Shown here in pieces: positions 47,301 to 59,549 of a stretch of 64,000 bases of DNA. The notes under the pieces were generated by a model, which worked only from the letters and a program-made list of their open reading frames with translations, searched no databases and was not told where the DNA came from. The stretch spans positions 10,281 through 74,280 of the forward strand of contig QANZ01042269.1 of the NCBI GenBank assembly GCA_003254925.1, read 5' to 3'. A program made the translations under genes and the position numbers. The first letter of the stretch is position 1, and the number at the start of each line of letters is the position of its first letter. This DNA is from Chamaecrista fasciculata. Its lineage: Eukaryota; Streptophyta; Magnoliopsida; Fabales; Fabaceae.

Positions 47301-50300
47301 GTCATTTCATATCACTCGAATTAGATTAAACCATGTAATGTGGCAGCTTTACAAATCTCAATGTCATTCATTTACTTGTGCATATAAATTTTCATTCGCG
47401 TTGCAAAATGGAAAACTTGGGGGATAGATTCAATACATTGCAAAGGGAAGGGAAGGCTTTGCCACTAAATCACACTGGCTTTTGCTTTCTTAATACATGT
47501 TCTTGATAATAAATAATTTTAGATTTTCTTAACAGGTTAGTTTATTTTCTAAACAGTAATGAGAAAAGTTCTATTAATTAAATAGTTAAATTTATTGCCA
47601 TAAAAATCATTAGTTAACTTGTAAACTCAATACTAGTTCAAGAGTTGTGGTTAGAAAAGTTAGTCAAATTGCTGTTAAATTCATGTAAACTTGTAAGCTC
47701 TTTTAAGTTTGTGCTTCACACATAAAATTGAGCTTTGTTTGTGTGTGTGTGTGTTTTGAATCTTAGTTCAATCAGCTCCCTATTTTCTTTGTTTTTCTAT
47801 AACTTGGCCCAATTTAGAAGCATAGAATCACCTCAAAACTTTGTGAACTGTTTAAGTTCGATCACCCAGCTCCTCCATGTAGTAGTATTGCATCAAGCTG
47901 ATCAAGCCCTCAGCAATCTGCTTGTAATTCCGCCAATCAACGAGTTTCCTATTCCCCATTTGCTTCAATCTCTAGATTGAAGCGCAGAAAATATATCCCC
48001 TTCACATTTTCTTTTCACATACTCCTTTATATGCATATACACTCACACAAACACACTCACATATTTATTGACGGAAAGTAACACTGAAGTTTAACATCCT
48101 TGTAAAATTTCAATAGAAAGTTATAAAATACAAAAGCTTTTAATTATTTAATATAGACCTCTGAAAGAATAATTAAACATATAATTGCATTCATTATCTT
48201 TAATACTTTGTTTATTCTATTTATAGAAAATTATGTTTTTGATAGGATTTGTCACATTGTTAAGAAAAATGGTTCAACACCTTAATCATAAATCAGTCCC
48301 TTTTCTGATTTCATAATCATTCTAGTTTTCAGAACATTGATTCGTTTTTTTTTCTGTTTCTGCTTATAAACTCTCTCTCCCCCCCTCCCCTCCAAGATAT
48401 CTCTGATCTACCTCCCTCTTTTCCCTGGTCAGAAAAGCTTTAGTATACAATTAAGACCTTCCCATTATGTAGGTTAATGCTAGTGATGATCGTAGTACAT
48501 CAACAATTGAAGCCAAAATCCTTGACGTTGTTCAGATGAACTCTGTCATGTCTGATTCAAGACCAAAGTGCCTGGTATGAATCTGACTTTCAGTATTAAA
48601 TTGGCACCGTTGCATTCGGTGCAAAAAGATTGACTATTTTATTCCCTTTTCAGGTGGTGGATGAAATTGATGGGGCACTTACAGATGGAAAGGGTGCTGT
48701 GGAGGTTCTTTTAAAGATGGTAATTCATAGATAGTTTCCAGAACTGGCCCCTTCAATGACAATTATCTAATCAGACCTTTGATGTAGTCATATTGAACAT
48801 CTTTTGGCTCTTTCAAAGCCCTTATTTCCATCAGGCTTGCTTGTACCTTGTTTTGTTATGTCATGTAACTATATTGATTCATTCACTAGTTGCATACTTG
48901 CATTTATATACTCATTTTTACAAATAGATTGCAAAAGCAGAATCAGGTTATTAGGATATGCTTGATAAGATTTCATGTAACACATTGTAGTTCTCCAGTT
49001 AAATTCAGGTTTCTGAATATTAGAATTTGAACCATACTTTTCTACTACATTGCAGCTGTCCCAAAGTAGAGGCATTTTATTTCATGTATTTTGCATATTG
49101 GTGTCACTTATAAAACTAGACAAAAGTAGGGAGGAAAACTAAAAATTCAGAATTTGTTATTGATAAAACTGACTTACAGAACTATAATATTTATAGGGAG
49201 TTTACAGCTTCTACAATAAACTGAACAGCTATGTACAACTTACGCTTCATGTGGTAGTACAGATGCAATATACGTTGAATATGACTAAAGTTACATCTAG
49301 TCATGACTAGTGTGTGGCTTTTCCAAGTCTGGTAGATGTTATTGGAGCTGAATCTTACAATATCAAGGGTATATCTTTGTCCCTGCATTGTTGTGGTTAA
49401 GATATTGCTTCTTTGGAGTCTCCATTTCTGACATGCAAATTAGACAGCTTTGTTAGATTTTTAACCTATTTTGCCCTCTGTTTTTGATAGGAGGGTTGAT
49501 GTTGTAAGTCTTCTTTTTCCCTACTTAAATTTCTTATCCTGAAGAATTAAAAATGAAAAAAAAATTGCAGACTGTCTGATTTATGTACATTGTTGTTCTT
49601 TTGTGTCATTAATGTATCAGATGAATTTTTATAATTTTATATAATGCTTTAAAACAATTGTAATAGGCTATGGTCACCTTAAAGAAAAAATACTATCATT
49701 AGGCCATTAAGCCATTAACTGCAATGGAGTGTTAAAGAAGTTTGTGGTGGGAACTCACGTAATTTAGTTATTTCTAATTTGTGCAGGTTTCTGCAGAAAA
49801 GAAATCTGATGTGGGAAAAGAAAATTTGGCTAAAGAATATCCAGGAAGGAAGTCCTCAAAGAAGGGACGTAATACTGGGTCACTGTCTAGACCTGTGAGA
49901 TTTATATAGTGGGGCATATAGTTAAACTCTTATATTTCTTACTAGATAAATAATTTTTCGCATCATAATATTGGTTGTCAATGTAGGTAATTTGTATTTG
50001 CAATGACCTATATGCTCCTGCTTTGAGACCATTGCGTCAGGTAGCAAAGTAAGCCTGCAATGACTTATATGCTCTCGTTGGTTCATTTGGATCATCATTA
50101 GATTGCTATTCATCTAAAGTTTATCAGTACTATTAGGAGTTACTTTTTCACTTATTTGGGTGTCATTGTGCTTATAACTTGATTGCTTGATAACAAGCTT
50201 TTGCTTGTGTACAGGGTTCACATCTTTGTTCAACCAACGGTTAGTCGGGTGGTAAGCAGGTGATTATAAGTTTTCAATAGTTTATCCTTATCTAAAGTGG

Positions 50301-53300
50301 TTCCAGATGTACTAATCTTTTTGAAAACCATTGTTTAGTGTATTTTATGTTATGAACTTATGAAATTAGTTTAGTGGTTGCCAAGATTTAATGAGACCTT
50401 GATTGTAACTATACTGGTTCACTCAATAATATTATATTTTCTTCCTGCTCTAACTGTCTGTCAAGGCTGGCATTCAGTTGGGTTTGGCTTGTTTCGGTTG
50501 GGTAAAACATGATTGGGTCAATTATGCATTTATGCCTTATTAATAAACTATCCATTTAAAATACTCGAGGGAGGTTTTTACTTTTATTTCACTTGAAACT
50601 CTTTGGATCAGAACCTATTTTTGCCAGATATCTAGTAAACTTGTTCTTTGGATTGTTTTTTCTTACCATCTAGTTTCATGTTTCCTTTTCCTGGATTACC
50701 ATTGTAGACTCAAATATATTTGTAACAAGGAGGGGATTAAATTTAATGCCATCGCACTTACTGCTTTAGCAGACTATACGGGTGAGTTTTCTTATATTTT
50801 TCCTTCCTCTTTTGAGGTTTGGAAATTGTCCAAGTTAATTTATTTGATATTATTAATACCAATATAACATGTATCTCTGTATGCTTGTATGCATGTATAA
50901 TGCATATTTTTCATATCAGTCTTAGGATTCGGAGTCTCATGTTAAATTGTTTCTCACAAAATTTGCAGCCAATCCATGCTCATCCTTTTGTTCATTGGCT
51001 TTTGCAATTTATATTATGTCAACCTTTTAGTTACTTGATCCTTCTCATACTTGGTTTGCCTTCTAACAGAATGTGATATTCGCTCGTGCTTAAATACTCT
51101 TCAATTTCTCAGTAAGAAGAAAGAAACCCTCAATGTGGTAAGGCTTCCTTACATGTATGGATTCATGCAGGCTTTTGATTGTCCTGGTTAGGAATTGCCT
51201 TCTGTTAAAAGTGGCTGATTACTCGTATTTTACTATGCTGAAAGCATGTTACAATGTTTAAAAAGGTGGAATTTATCATTGATACTTTTAGTCAATAACT
51301 CCTCTATCTGTTACTGATGGACCCGATACTATCATTACGTATAAAGGAGGGGAATAAAAGAGAAAGATACAAGCTGGGTCAGTGGGAGTTGTGCCTGAAC
51401 CCAAAGAGGATGGGACAAAAGTGTACTACAGAAGACCAAAAAAGGAATTAGTGGAAGGGGCAGAAAATAGGGAGGCGACGACTTCTGACATGGAAACTGG
51501 GCGAAAGAATGAAGAGCTGGCAGTGGGGAACTGAGGGGAGGCTGTGTGGGTTGTTGTGCCTTTGTGGGTTGCATTATCTGTTCCAGTGTATCTAGGATGT
51601 ATTGTCCTATGTATTAGCTTTAATCTGTCCTCTCATAATGGTGGAGCTACCATTGAATAATAAATACTTCAGAGATTCTATCAGTTACCCTGTTATAGTT
51701 ACTAAATTATAGGCTAGTATGTTTTTGGTCAATTTCAATTTTCAAATATCTGTTCATATATTTTTTTTCTCTCAGCTCCTGATCTAGAACTACTTTAAAA
51801 GAGATTAGGGAGTATATATCTAAAACATGTCTTATCTTGGCTTCTTTGTTTGATTATCAAGAAAATATTCTTTGCTGCTGTTTTATTTGGTATTGAAGAT
51901 AATGCTATGAGGAATAAAATAACTGGGTTTTCTGATGCTTTATGCCCTTTTCTCTTCTGGAGTATATTTTAATAACTTGATGGGAACTTTGTCTTCTTTT
52001 TTCTTGTGAAAGAACTTCGTCCTTTTTTTTTTCTGTGTAAGTGCTTGCTTAACAGTAACATGCTTTACTGGATCTCAGTTTGACCTTGGTTCTCAAGTAG
52101 TTGGCCGGAAAGACATCTCAAGGAACGTTCTGGACGTCTGGAAGGAGGTAATTTGCTATAGTCCATTGATTTTGACCCCTCCCTAGCTACTGAGAGTCTT
52201 AAAGTATTTCATTTCACCATCTCTTTGGTTTGGATGCTTTCCTCTCAGGTTTTTCAAAGGAAAAAAACAAAGATGGAAAGAAAATCTCACCATAGCATGC
52301 CTTTTGAATTTAACGCCTTGTATTCCCTTGTATCTAACCGGTAGGTTACGAATTACCTTGAAATTCATTTGTCCCTCTTGTTTGCACAATATTTAAGTTC
52401 TAAAAAAAACTTGCTAATTAATGTGCAGCGGTGATCGGGACTTGATTTTTGATGGAATTCATGAAAACATTTTGCAGCTCAATTATCATGACCCAGTGAT
52501 GCAGAAAACTGTAATCATTTAATATCCATTACAAAATTACAGTGATTCTATTGATTCAATGTGAAGCTTGACTTTGTACTCTATTTGTTTGAAGGTCAAG
52601 TGCTTGAACAGTCTAGGAGTGTCTGATGTATTGCATCAATATATTTTGCGTACACAACAAATGCCTCTTCAGGGTAAAATAGCTTCTTCACCCACTTTAA
52701 TTTTACTGCAAAAATAAAGTCACACCCTTCATTCTCTCTTTCTTTTTGTCAGTTTATTTGCCCCCCACAGCAATTACTGTACATCGCCTGGTAGCTCAAG
52801 TTCAAAGGCCTAACATTGAGTGGCCAAGGTCCTATCAAAGGTATATATTGTGCTAATAGGACTTGTTAATTTTGGAGAGTAGTGTTTTCTTACAACTTTT
52901 TGTATATCAATGCCCAGGTATCGAACAATGATGACAGAAAAGATGGACATTTTAAATACTTGGCACTACAAAATTCCACCACAGATTGCTAGGAATTTGA
53001 CGGCTGTTTCTTTTGTTGAAGACCTAATTTCTCCATTATTACATATTCTGTCCCCTCCAACTATAAAACCGGTGATGTATTTCTTCCATTTGTTAAAACT
53101 TTTGTTATCTATTTTTTTAACGGCTCATAAACCCCTTTTTGCTTGTGTTACGCAAATTGTTGTCAGACTGAAAATTTTGATCACCTACACATTATCATGG
53201 CTCACCTTTTGGAAGCGCTAGACCCACAAGAAGAACTTACTGAGATTCTATCTGAGCCCTGCTTGAATGGTCTGATGTATCTGAATTGATCACATCTTTC

Positions 53301-56300
53301 CAAGCTGTTAGAAACTATCTGCATTGTTTTAGTTCTCTAATTCCCGTGAAAAATGTTGCTTAGCCTAGCATTGCTTGCATTTACCTTTATTGCATCAGAG
53401 GAACTAGGTTTCTTGTCAGGAAGGTTAATTCATCTGAGATTCTTTGCAGATTCAGAAGATCTAACATTCCTGAAAATCTTTTCACAGAATCTTAAACATT
53501 GAAATTAAAAGTGATGCCTTGACCAATTCTGAAAGTTTTACAAGAAGAATTTCTACCTTGATGGCATTTGAGCTAGGATGTTTTGATAATTTGGGAATCC
53601 CTTTTTCTGTTTTTATTTCTTTGAAGGAAATATGTCACCTCTGCTCTTGTTTATTTCTTCTTTATTCAAGATAAGACTCGATTAGCTTTAATTTGGTTTG
53701 GGCTATTAAATTGATGGCACTTGTGTAAAGACTTGTAGTCTTGGTGAGCTCTGATTTGTACTTTGGCCGCGCTTTCAGAGCTTTCTTTGGCTTCACTCAT
53801 CTCTGATTACGCTCCGTGCATGTTGTTGTTATCACTTTTCTTTGGCTTGATACCTGAGAAATTCCCCGCTTTCTGACATTTTTTTTCAGGTGGCAATGCA
53901 ATTACTATCTGAGAAAGAGAAAAATGATCTTGCCCATTTAGTTAGCACAATGGTCTCTTATTCTATAACATATAAGAACACGAAATCAGATCTGAGACAT
54001 GAAGTAGCAGATTATTCAACATTATCTTTTGATCCTCCAATCAGTGACTTCATAAAATTTAAGGTTTGAATAAAAAATTTAAGGTTTAAATCAATGTTCA
54101 GGACTTCTAAACTGAATCGTGCAGCTACATGAATCTGATTCTGATTTCAATATCTTTTTCTCTGTATGGGTTTATGCAGGATTATACCTCAAATCATTAT
54201 GTTCTTTCTTTAGCAATGAAGCAGATTCTTGTGCATGAGGTGAGGGCTTCATAAACTTTATTTTTGTTGTTTTGGTCTGATTTCCATTTGCTATTATATT
54301 TAAGGAGGATATTCTGTCCTTCTCCTTTGCATTGCATCCCTTCTAGTATAAAGAAGACAGCAAAAGTTGTTGAATAATGATCTTGCAATTGGGTTTTAAC
54401 ATTTCACCATGCTCTGCAGCCCTGGCCCTGCATAGGCTGTCTCTTTGTGCTAGCTTTCTAGTCATTGGCTAACATTGCATTATGATCATCGCCTGCACCT
54501 CACAATTGCAATGGGAACACAGTGTAAGGCCTTAATACCAAGTGATAGGAATCTTTAGGAGAACAATAGTACAAACAAAACGTGGCTCTTGTGGTTAGAT
54601 AGCCTAACGTCCCTGTAAACCCATATCAGAATCCCATAGTTCTGATGCCACTAAAGTCCTATACCTTGCGATTGAGTCTTAGCTGGATAAAAGGTCATAT
54701 TGTTTGAGGAAATCAATTTTTCTTTCCAAAATAAATTGCAATACTAGCAGTCTAGCAGCACTAAATATAAAGGACATGCTACGACTGTGATTCTTAAATT
54801 CCATGTATGTTTACATCATAGTTTATGATTAAAAAAAAATGCGCAGGATTGCTATGGTGGAAATCTTTCCACACATTGGATTCCTCTCAGACCTAAGCAG
54901 ACTAAGACTGCTGCTATTTGTTTTAGCTACAAACGCTATACAGCAGAGCATTTTTTGCTTCACATTTCATCTAAAATTTGTTAGTTTAGCTGGGACTTTC
55001 ACTCTCTTACCTGTCACAATGTCACGTGTTTCAGGTTGAAAAGCAAAAGATCTTGCAAGTAAATATTGACAGGCCTTTAGGAAATGGATGCAGCAGTGGA
55101 AGGAATGAACTTATTGAGGCTGGAACTAGCAATGTCCAATCATCCAAAATCAATCACACATCTGGAATCTCTGTAATAAACAAAAATAATGCCGTAGAAA
55201 CAAGGCATTATAACACAAATGCCACCACAGTTGAACCAAACTTGCTTCCTGATAAAGGTATGACAAACACAGCAAGAATCAGAAAGCCATCCAGTGGTTC
55301 CTTTTTTGACAGGTAACTCTTTCTCAGTGGTGTACATTTTTAAGATATTTAAATGACCATTATTGTAACTCCAGTAAAATCAGTCGAGTGTCATGTATTA
55401 TTTTAAAAAGTAAATAAGGTCAAATCAGAATATAAGAATCAGAGACTCATTCTAATCTGCATACAACAATATACATTTGTTAATTTTGCCACCCACTTAA
55501 ATGTCAGTAAACTAAAAACAAGTATTTGGCTATTCAAAATGTGACAACGGACAATTAACTTGGGTTTTCCTCCACTTTTTTCTTTGAATATATATATATA
55601 TATACATATATTTGTATTTTTGGCCAATGGCTACTTCTTGAATTTGCTTCATCATGTGACATTTCCCGACCATAGCTCTTGGCATGGTACTGATTTCTGT
55701 TTCTTAAAGTATTTCGTGTATTAACTTTATTTTGTTACTTCTGAAATCACTAAATAATGAAATACATTATTCCATATTCTTGATGGTGATCACTCATTTA
55801 TTACCAGGCTTCCTTATCATTGTAAAAGGTTTCATTTTATTGAGCAGCTTTCAAATTTATGCCACGTCATTATAATATTTATATGCACTTTGCTGATTTA
55901 TTTTCTTAGAACCTTTCTGTTAAATTTCTACAAATCTGACAAAGGCACTGTGCTTTATCAAAATTTGCTTATAAAAACTTCTGATCTTATACTATTAGGG
56001 GCAAAAGATAAAGTTTCGGTGTGAACTATGTGTAGCAGGATCAATGGATCCCTAACTAGCACGCCTTGATTCTTTAATTGTAATTTTTTATTTATGCTGA
56101 TCTTTATTTGTTTCAAGAGCAGGTTTAGAAAGTTGAATAGTAAAGGTGTTCCAAGTGATGATGGAACAGAAAAGAAAGAAGAAACCTTGGGGGAAGAATC
56201 ACGCCCATTACTGTTTAAATTTAATGAGGTATTCTGCTATGCTTAGTAATATAATTTTAACTGATAAGTGAGCTTCTAAGTTTTTGTAAATATGTTATCT

Positions 56301-56981
56301 TAGCATTTAAATTGTAAGATTATCTTGGGCGGAATTGAAGGTGCTCATTTAAGGGAATTGGATTAGTCATGGAAAAAACTTTGAAGTGATAGCATGCATT
56401 TTCTTTCTTTAGACACAATGGAAAACCCCATTTTAGTCAATACTCAGGAGCAATAGATCGTCGTTGGATAACTCTTGCCTTATGATCGTAAAGTAATAAA
56501 TATTAGGACTTGCATGGTATGATGTTTATGCTCCTCATTGCAATTTGGAAATATTCGTTGCATTGATGTTCGAGGCATTTTGCTATCGGGAACTTTGAAT
56601 TGAAACCTCGCCATTCCATGTAAATATTTGGTATCCATAATCTTCCATGTTTGTTAATTGAATAGGCTAAGATTCTTGACTTAAAGTTTTCCATCAAACG
56701 TCTTGGTGGCTGTAAAGACTTAAAGTATGATGTTAACGCTTTGTTCTATGAGAAGCAAGGTTGTAAAGAGTTTTCTTATGTTATTGGTCGTCTCACTCGT
56801 CTGACTTGAATGATTTGCTGCTTTATGTGACCATGTATTAAACCAAAATATCATTAAACAAGGATTTTTGTTTCATTTTAATTTTCGTATAAGATCACTG
56901 CTCATTGTGGACTATTTTTTTATGTAGGGTTTTACAAACGCAGTCAAGAGGCCTGTCCGTATTCGTGAATTTCTGTTTTGA
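44361..56981 (+). CDS. CTF18: CTF18, large subunit of the alternative (cohesion) PCNA clamp loader
   Basis: I assign 23 coding exons: 44361-44862, 46013-46077, 46201-46338, 46449-46721, 46870-46956, 48473-48574, 48654-48719, 49787-49894, 49987-50048, 50215-50259, 50708-50781, 51070-51137, 52079-52147, 52249-52340, 52429-52510, 52595-52673, 52753-52840, 52918-53071, 53890-54063, 54180-54239, 55035-55312, 56123-56228 and 56928-56981. All joins keep frame, giving about 941 residues. An acidic N terminus ([19 protein letters not shown]) and linker precede [17 protein letters not shown]. The AAA+ core has Walker [17 protein letters not shown] and Walker B LVVDEID. The C terminus ([11 protein letters not shown]) fits the CTF8/DCC1-binding end of the family. 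CTF18-RFC loads PCNA at forks and supports sister-chromatid cohesion in the nucleus. A palindromic E2F site lies upstream. One intron holds a solo LTR. Confidence 0.94.
51315..51683 (+). mobile_element. Solo LTR (369 bp) in CTF18 intron
   Basis: It begins TGATGGACCC and ends ATTCTATCA, giving TG...CA termini, with a perfect 5-bp duplication GTTAC (51310-51314 and 51684-51688). A GTATAAAGG TATA-like box and an AATAATAAATA polyadenylation-like motif are inside. It is in the intron 51138-52078, in the sense direction of the host gene. Confidence 0.78.
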
Positions 56982-57349
56982 TGGTTATGCTTTCTGCAAT
57001 TATGTAAATGCGGATTTTGTAGGTGACTTGTGGTATTACTTGAAACCTGCAAAATTAGTAAGCATATTGCCGTTCGAGTGATGTAATTACGTAGACTACT
57101 CTATTGCTCAAAAAGAAAAAGGTCTACTCTTTTTCAAATTTTCTTCTCATATTGTACTTGTATTATGGTAAAACCAATTTTTTTTGCATTTTCTCATGGT
57201 CAACCGTAAAACACATTTCTGGCCAAAAAAGAACAAAAACTGTAAAATAGAAAAATACTGTTATATTTATATCAGCTACATAATAACATTTTATACATTC
57301 TAGTTTTTTCTTAATTAATTATTATAAGTTCTTTTTTTTGCCAAAATTA
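56982..57349 (+). other. 3' flank of CTF18
   Basis: AT-rich 3' UTR and downstream sequence. No further gene is visible. Confidence 0.4.
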
Positions 57350-57689
57350 GTCTGTTTGGATAAGTTTTTTTTATCTAAAAAGTACTTTTTTAATTAAAAA
57401 AGACCTTTTATAATTATAAAATCTTGTTTGAATAAATTTTTAAGAAAAAGGAGAAGTTACAAAAAAAAAGTTAAAATATAGCTTTTTAAAGAAGTTCAAT
57501 TTTGCGGCTTTCACTTAAAGCACTTGTAAAAGTTATTCTTTTGGTTCATTTTATTAATTATAAGTATTTTTGTCATTTTATATCCAAACAACTTTGATAA
57601 TTAAAAATATTATGCTTCACTCAAAAGAACTTTTAAAAAAAGTTTCATAAATAAAGTTCTTTTTTCATAAGCTTATTCAAACGTAGTCT
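57350..57689. mobile_element. MITE-like inverted-repeat element, 340 bp
   Basis: The left end GTCTGTTTGGATAAG and the inverted right end AGACTACGTTTGAATAAG pair imperfectly, and both flanks read AATTA (57345-57349, 57690-57694). The interior is rich in AAAAGTACTTTTT-type palindromes and is non-coding. The superfamily is uncertain; a hAT- or Harbinger-type MITE is possible. Confidence 0.55.
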
Positions 57690-58015
57690 AATTATGGTAG
57701 TCTTAACTAACTATAAGATGATATATAAGTTTAAAAAATATTTGTTTACGGTTAAGCGGGTATACCCATGACTTAACCCAAAAAATAAAAATACTTGTTT
57801 ATATTAATATTTTCTCATAATTATATTTTTTAAAAATATGTCTTACTTTTAATAATAGATAAAATAATAAAAATATATGAAATTTTATATAAATTTAGTT
57901 CTTAATAAAATTAGTTTTCACTCCAAGTACGAGTGTTCGATCAATTTGGTAATTTCCTCGTCGACCACCAAATCCACCATTAAGGCAAATAAATAGCCCC
58001 TTTTTTTTTTTTTTT

Positions 58016-58822
58016 NNNNNNNNNNNNNNNNNNNNNNNNNNNNNNNNNNNNNNNNNNNNNNNNNNNNNNNNNNNNNNNNNNNNNNNNNNNNNNNNNNNNN
58101 NNNNNNNNNNNNNNNNNNNNNNNNNNNNNNNNNNNNNNNNNNNNNNNNNNNNNNNNNNNNNNNNNNNNNNNNNNNNNNNNNNNNNNNNNNNNNNNNNNNN
58201 NNNNNNNNNNNNNNNNNNNNNNNNNNNNNNNNNNNNNNNNNNNNNNNNNNNNNNNNNNNNNNNNNNNNNNNNNNNNNNNNNNNNNNNNNNNNNNNNNNNN
58301 NNNNNNNNNNNNNNNNNNNNNNNNNNNNNNNNNNNNNNNNNNNNNNNNNNNNNNNNNNNNNNNNNNNNNNNNNNNNNNNNNNNNNNNNNNNNNNNNNNNN
58401 NNNNNNNNNNNNNNNNNNNNNNNNNNNNNNNNNNNNNNNNNNNNNNNNNNNNNNNNNNNNNNNNNNNNNNNNNNNNNNNNNNNNNNNNNNNNNNNNNNNN
58501 NNNNNNNNNNNNNNNNNNNNNNNNNNNNNNNNNNNNNNNNNNNNNNNNNNNNNNNNNNNNNNNNNNNNNNNNNNNNNNNNNNNNNNNNNNNNNNNNNNNN
58601 NNNNNNNNNNNNNNNNNNNNNNNNNNNNNNNNNNNNNNNNNNNNNNNNNNNNNNNNNNNNNNNNNNNNNNNNNNNNNNNNNNNNNNNNNNNNNNNNNNNN
58701 NNNNNNNNNNNNNNNNNNNNNNNNNNNNNNNNNNNNNNNNNNNNNNNNNNNNNNNNNNNNNNNNNNNNNNNNNNNNNNNNNNNNNNNNNNNNNNNNNNNN
58801 NNNNNNNNNNNNNNNNNNNNNN
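58016..58822. other. Assembly gap (807 N)
   Basis: This is a run of unknown bases. The left edge is a poly-T tract and the right edge starts inside a TTTAGGG-like repeat of the same family as the 2.6-kb Mutator-like element, so the gap is probably a repeat that would not assemble. Its stated size may not be real. Confidence 0.99.
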
Positions 58823-59048
58823 TTTAGGGTTTTTAATACATTTAAGGACTAAATTGGAATGTTTGGAAGGGTTTTGGGATACTTTACAATTTTATTTTTA
58901 GCATTTGGGACTAAAATGAATGAAGAAGATGAAAAAGATGAATAAGAGGATTAAAAAAAAGTTTTAGGGGATTTAGGGGTTTTGGGACCAAATTGCAAGA
59001 GAGTAGTTTTAATGAGGTGTCAAGTGGAAATGAGTTGGATACTAATTT
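58823..59048. mobile_element. Fragment of the long-TIR Mutator-like family
   Basis: The sequence matches the right inner part of the element at 41524-44156 (about 43660-43790): TTTAGGGTTTTTAATAC, AAGGACTAAATTG, GTTTGGAAGGGTTTTG and TTTGGGACTAAAAT occur in the same order. It is truncated on the left by the assembly gap. Confidence 0.75.
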
Positions 59049-59303
59049 GAGCAAACCCCCTTTTTGGTCCCTCAATTGTTACTGAGTCGAGGATTTGGTC
59101 CCTCAACTAAGCATTTAACGGCCACCTAAGCAGATAACGGTGACACGTCATCACTTAACACCTATATCACTAACGGACCAGACGTGAGGGACCAAAACAT
59201 AAACGGGATTGTACAATTGAGGGACTGAGTTGTAGTTTCCCACAATTTAGGGACCGATTCCTCGACTCAGTAACAATTGAGGGACAAAAAAGGGGGTTTG
59301 CTC
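59049..59303. mobile_element. Short inverted-repeat element, 255 bp, upstream of the uncharacterised gene
   Basis: The ends GAGCAAACCCCCTTTTTGG and, inverted, GAGCAAACCCCCTTTTTTG are nearly identical for about 57 bp and include the block CAATTGTTACTGAGTCGAGG. The interior has CACGTCA-type motifs. The flanking 9-10 bases do not match, so no target duplication is found. It belongs with the GAG(T/C)AAAC Mutator-like elements of this window and ends about 95 bp before the first E2F site. Confidence 0.72.
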
Positions 59304-59397
59304 ATAAAATAATGAACTTACGGTCCATTGATAGAGGATGACTCATCTACCCAAAAAAAAAAGAGATAGAGGATGACTCTTTTTTTTTTCTTGAACT

Positions 59398-59456
59398 TTT
59401 GGCGCGTAATGCTCATGAGTTTTGAATCTTTGAAAATTTTCCGTCACTTTTCCCGC
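59398..59456. promoter_or_regulatory. Two E2F sites before the uncharacterised gene
   Basis: TTTGGCGC at 59398-59405 and TTTCCCGC at 59449-59456 both match the TTTSSCGC E2F consensus exactly. They are about 145 and 95 bp upstream of the ATG at 59550. Two perfect sites so close to the start suggest an S-phase-expressed gene; this is inferred only. Confidence 0.65.
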
Positions 59457-59549
59457 ACTTCGTAGTTTGAACTTTGAACCAAGCAAGCACGAAGCCGAGA
59501 CAGAGACTCAGAGAGTAAAGGACTTGAGCATTTTAGTCGATTAAAAGTA

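Noticed and set aside
53167..53275. Possible extra CTF18 exon reading TENFDHLH and [10 protein letters not shown]
   Set aside because: It has a TGTCAG acceptor and a coding look, but the exons on either side already join in phase and give the family sequence [14 protein letters not shown]. Including it would break that and its length does not keep frame with a good donor.
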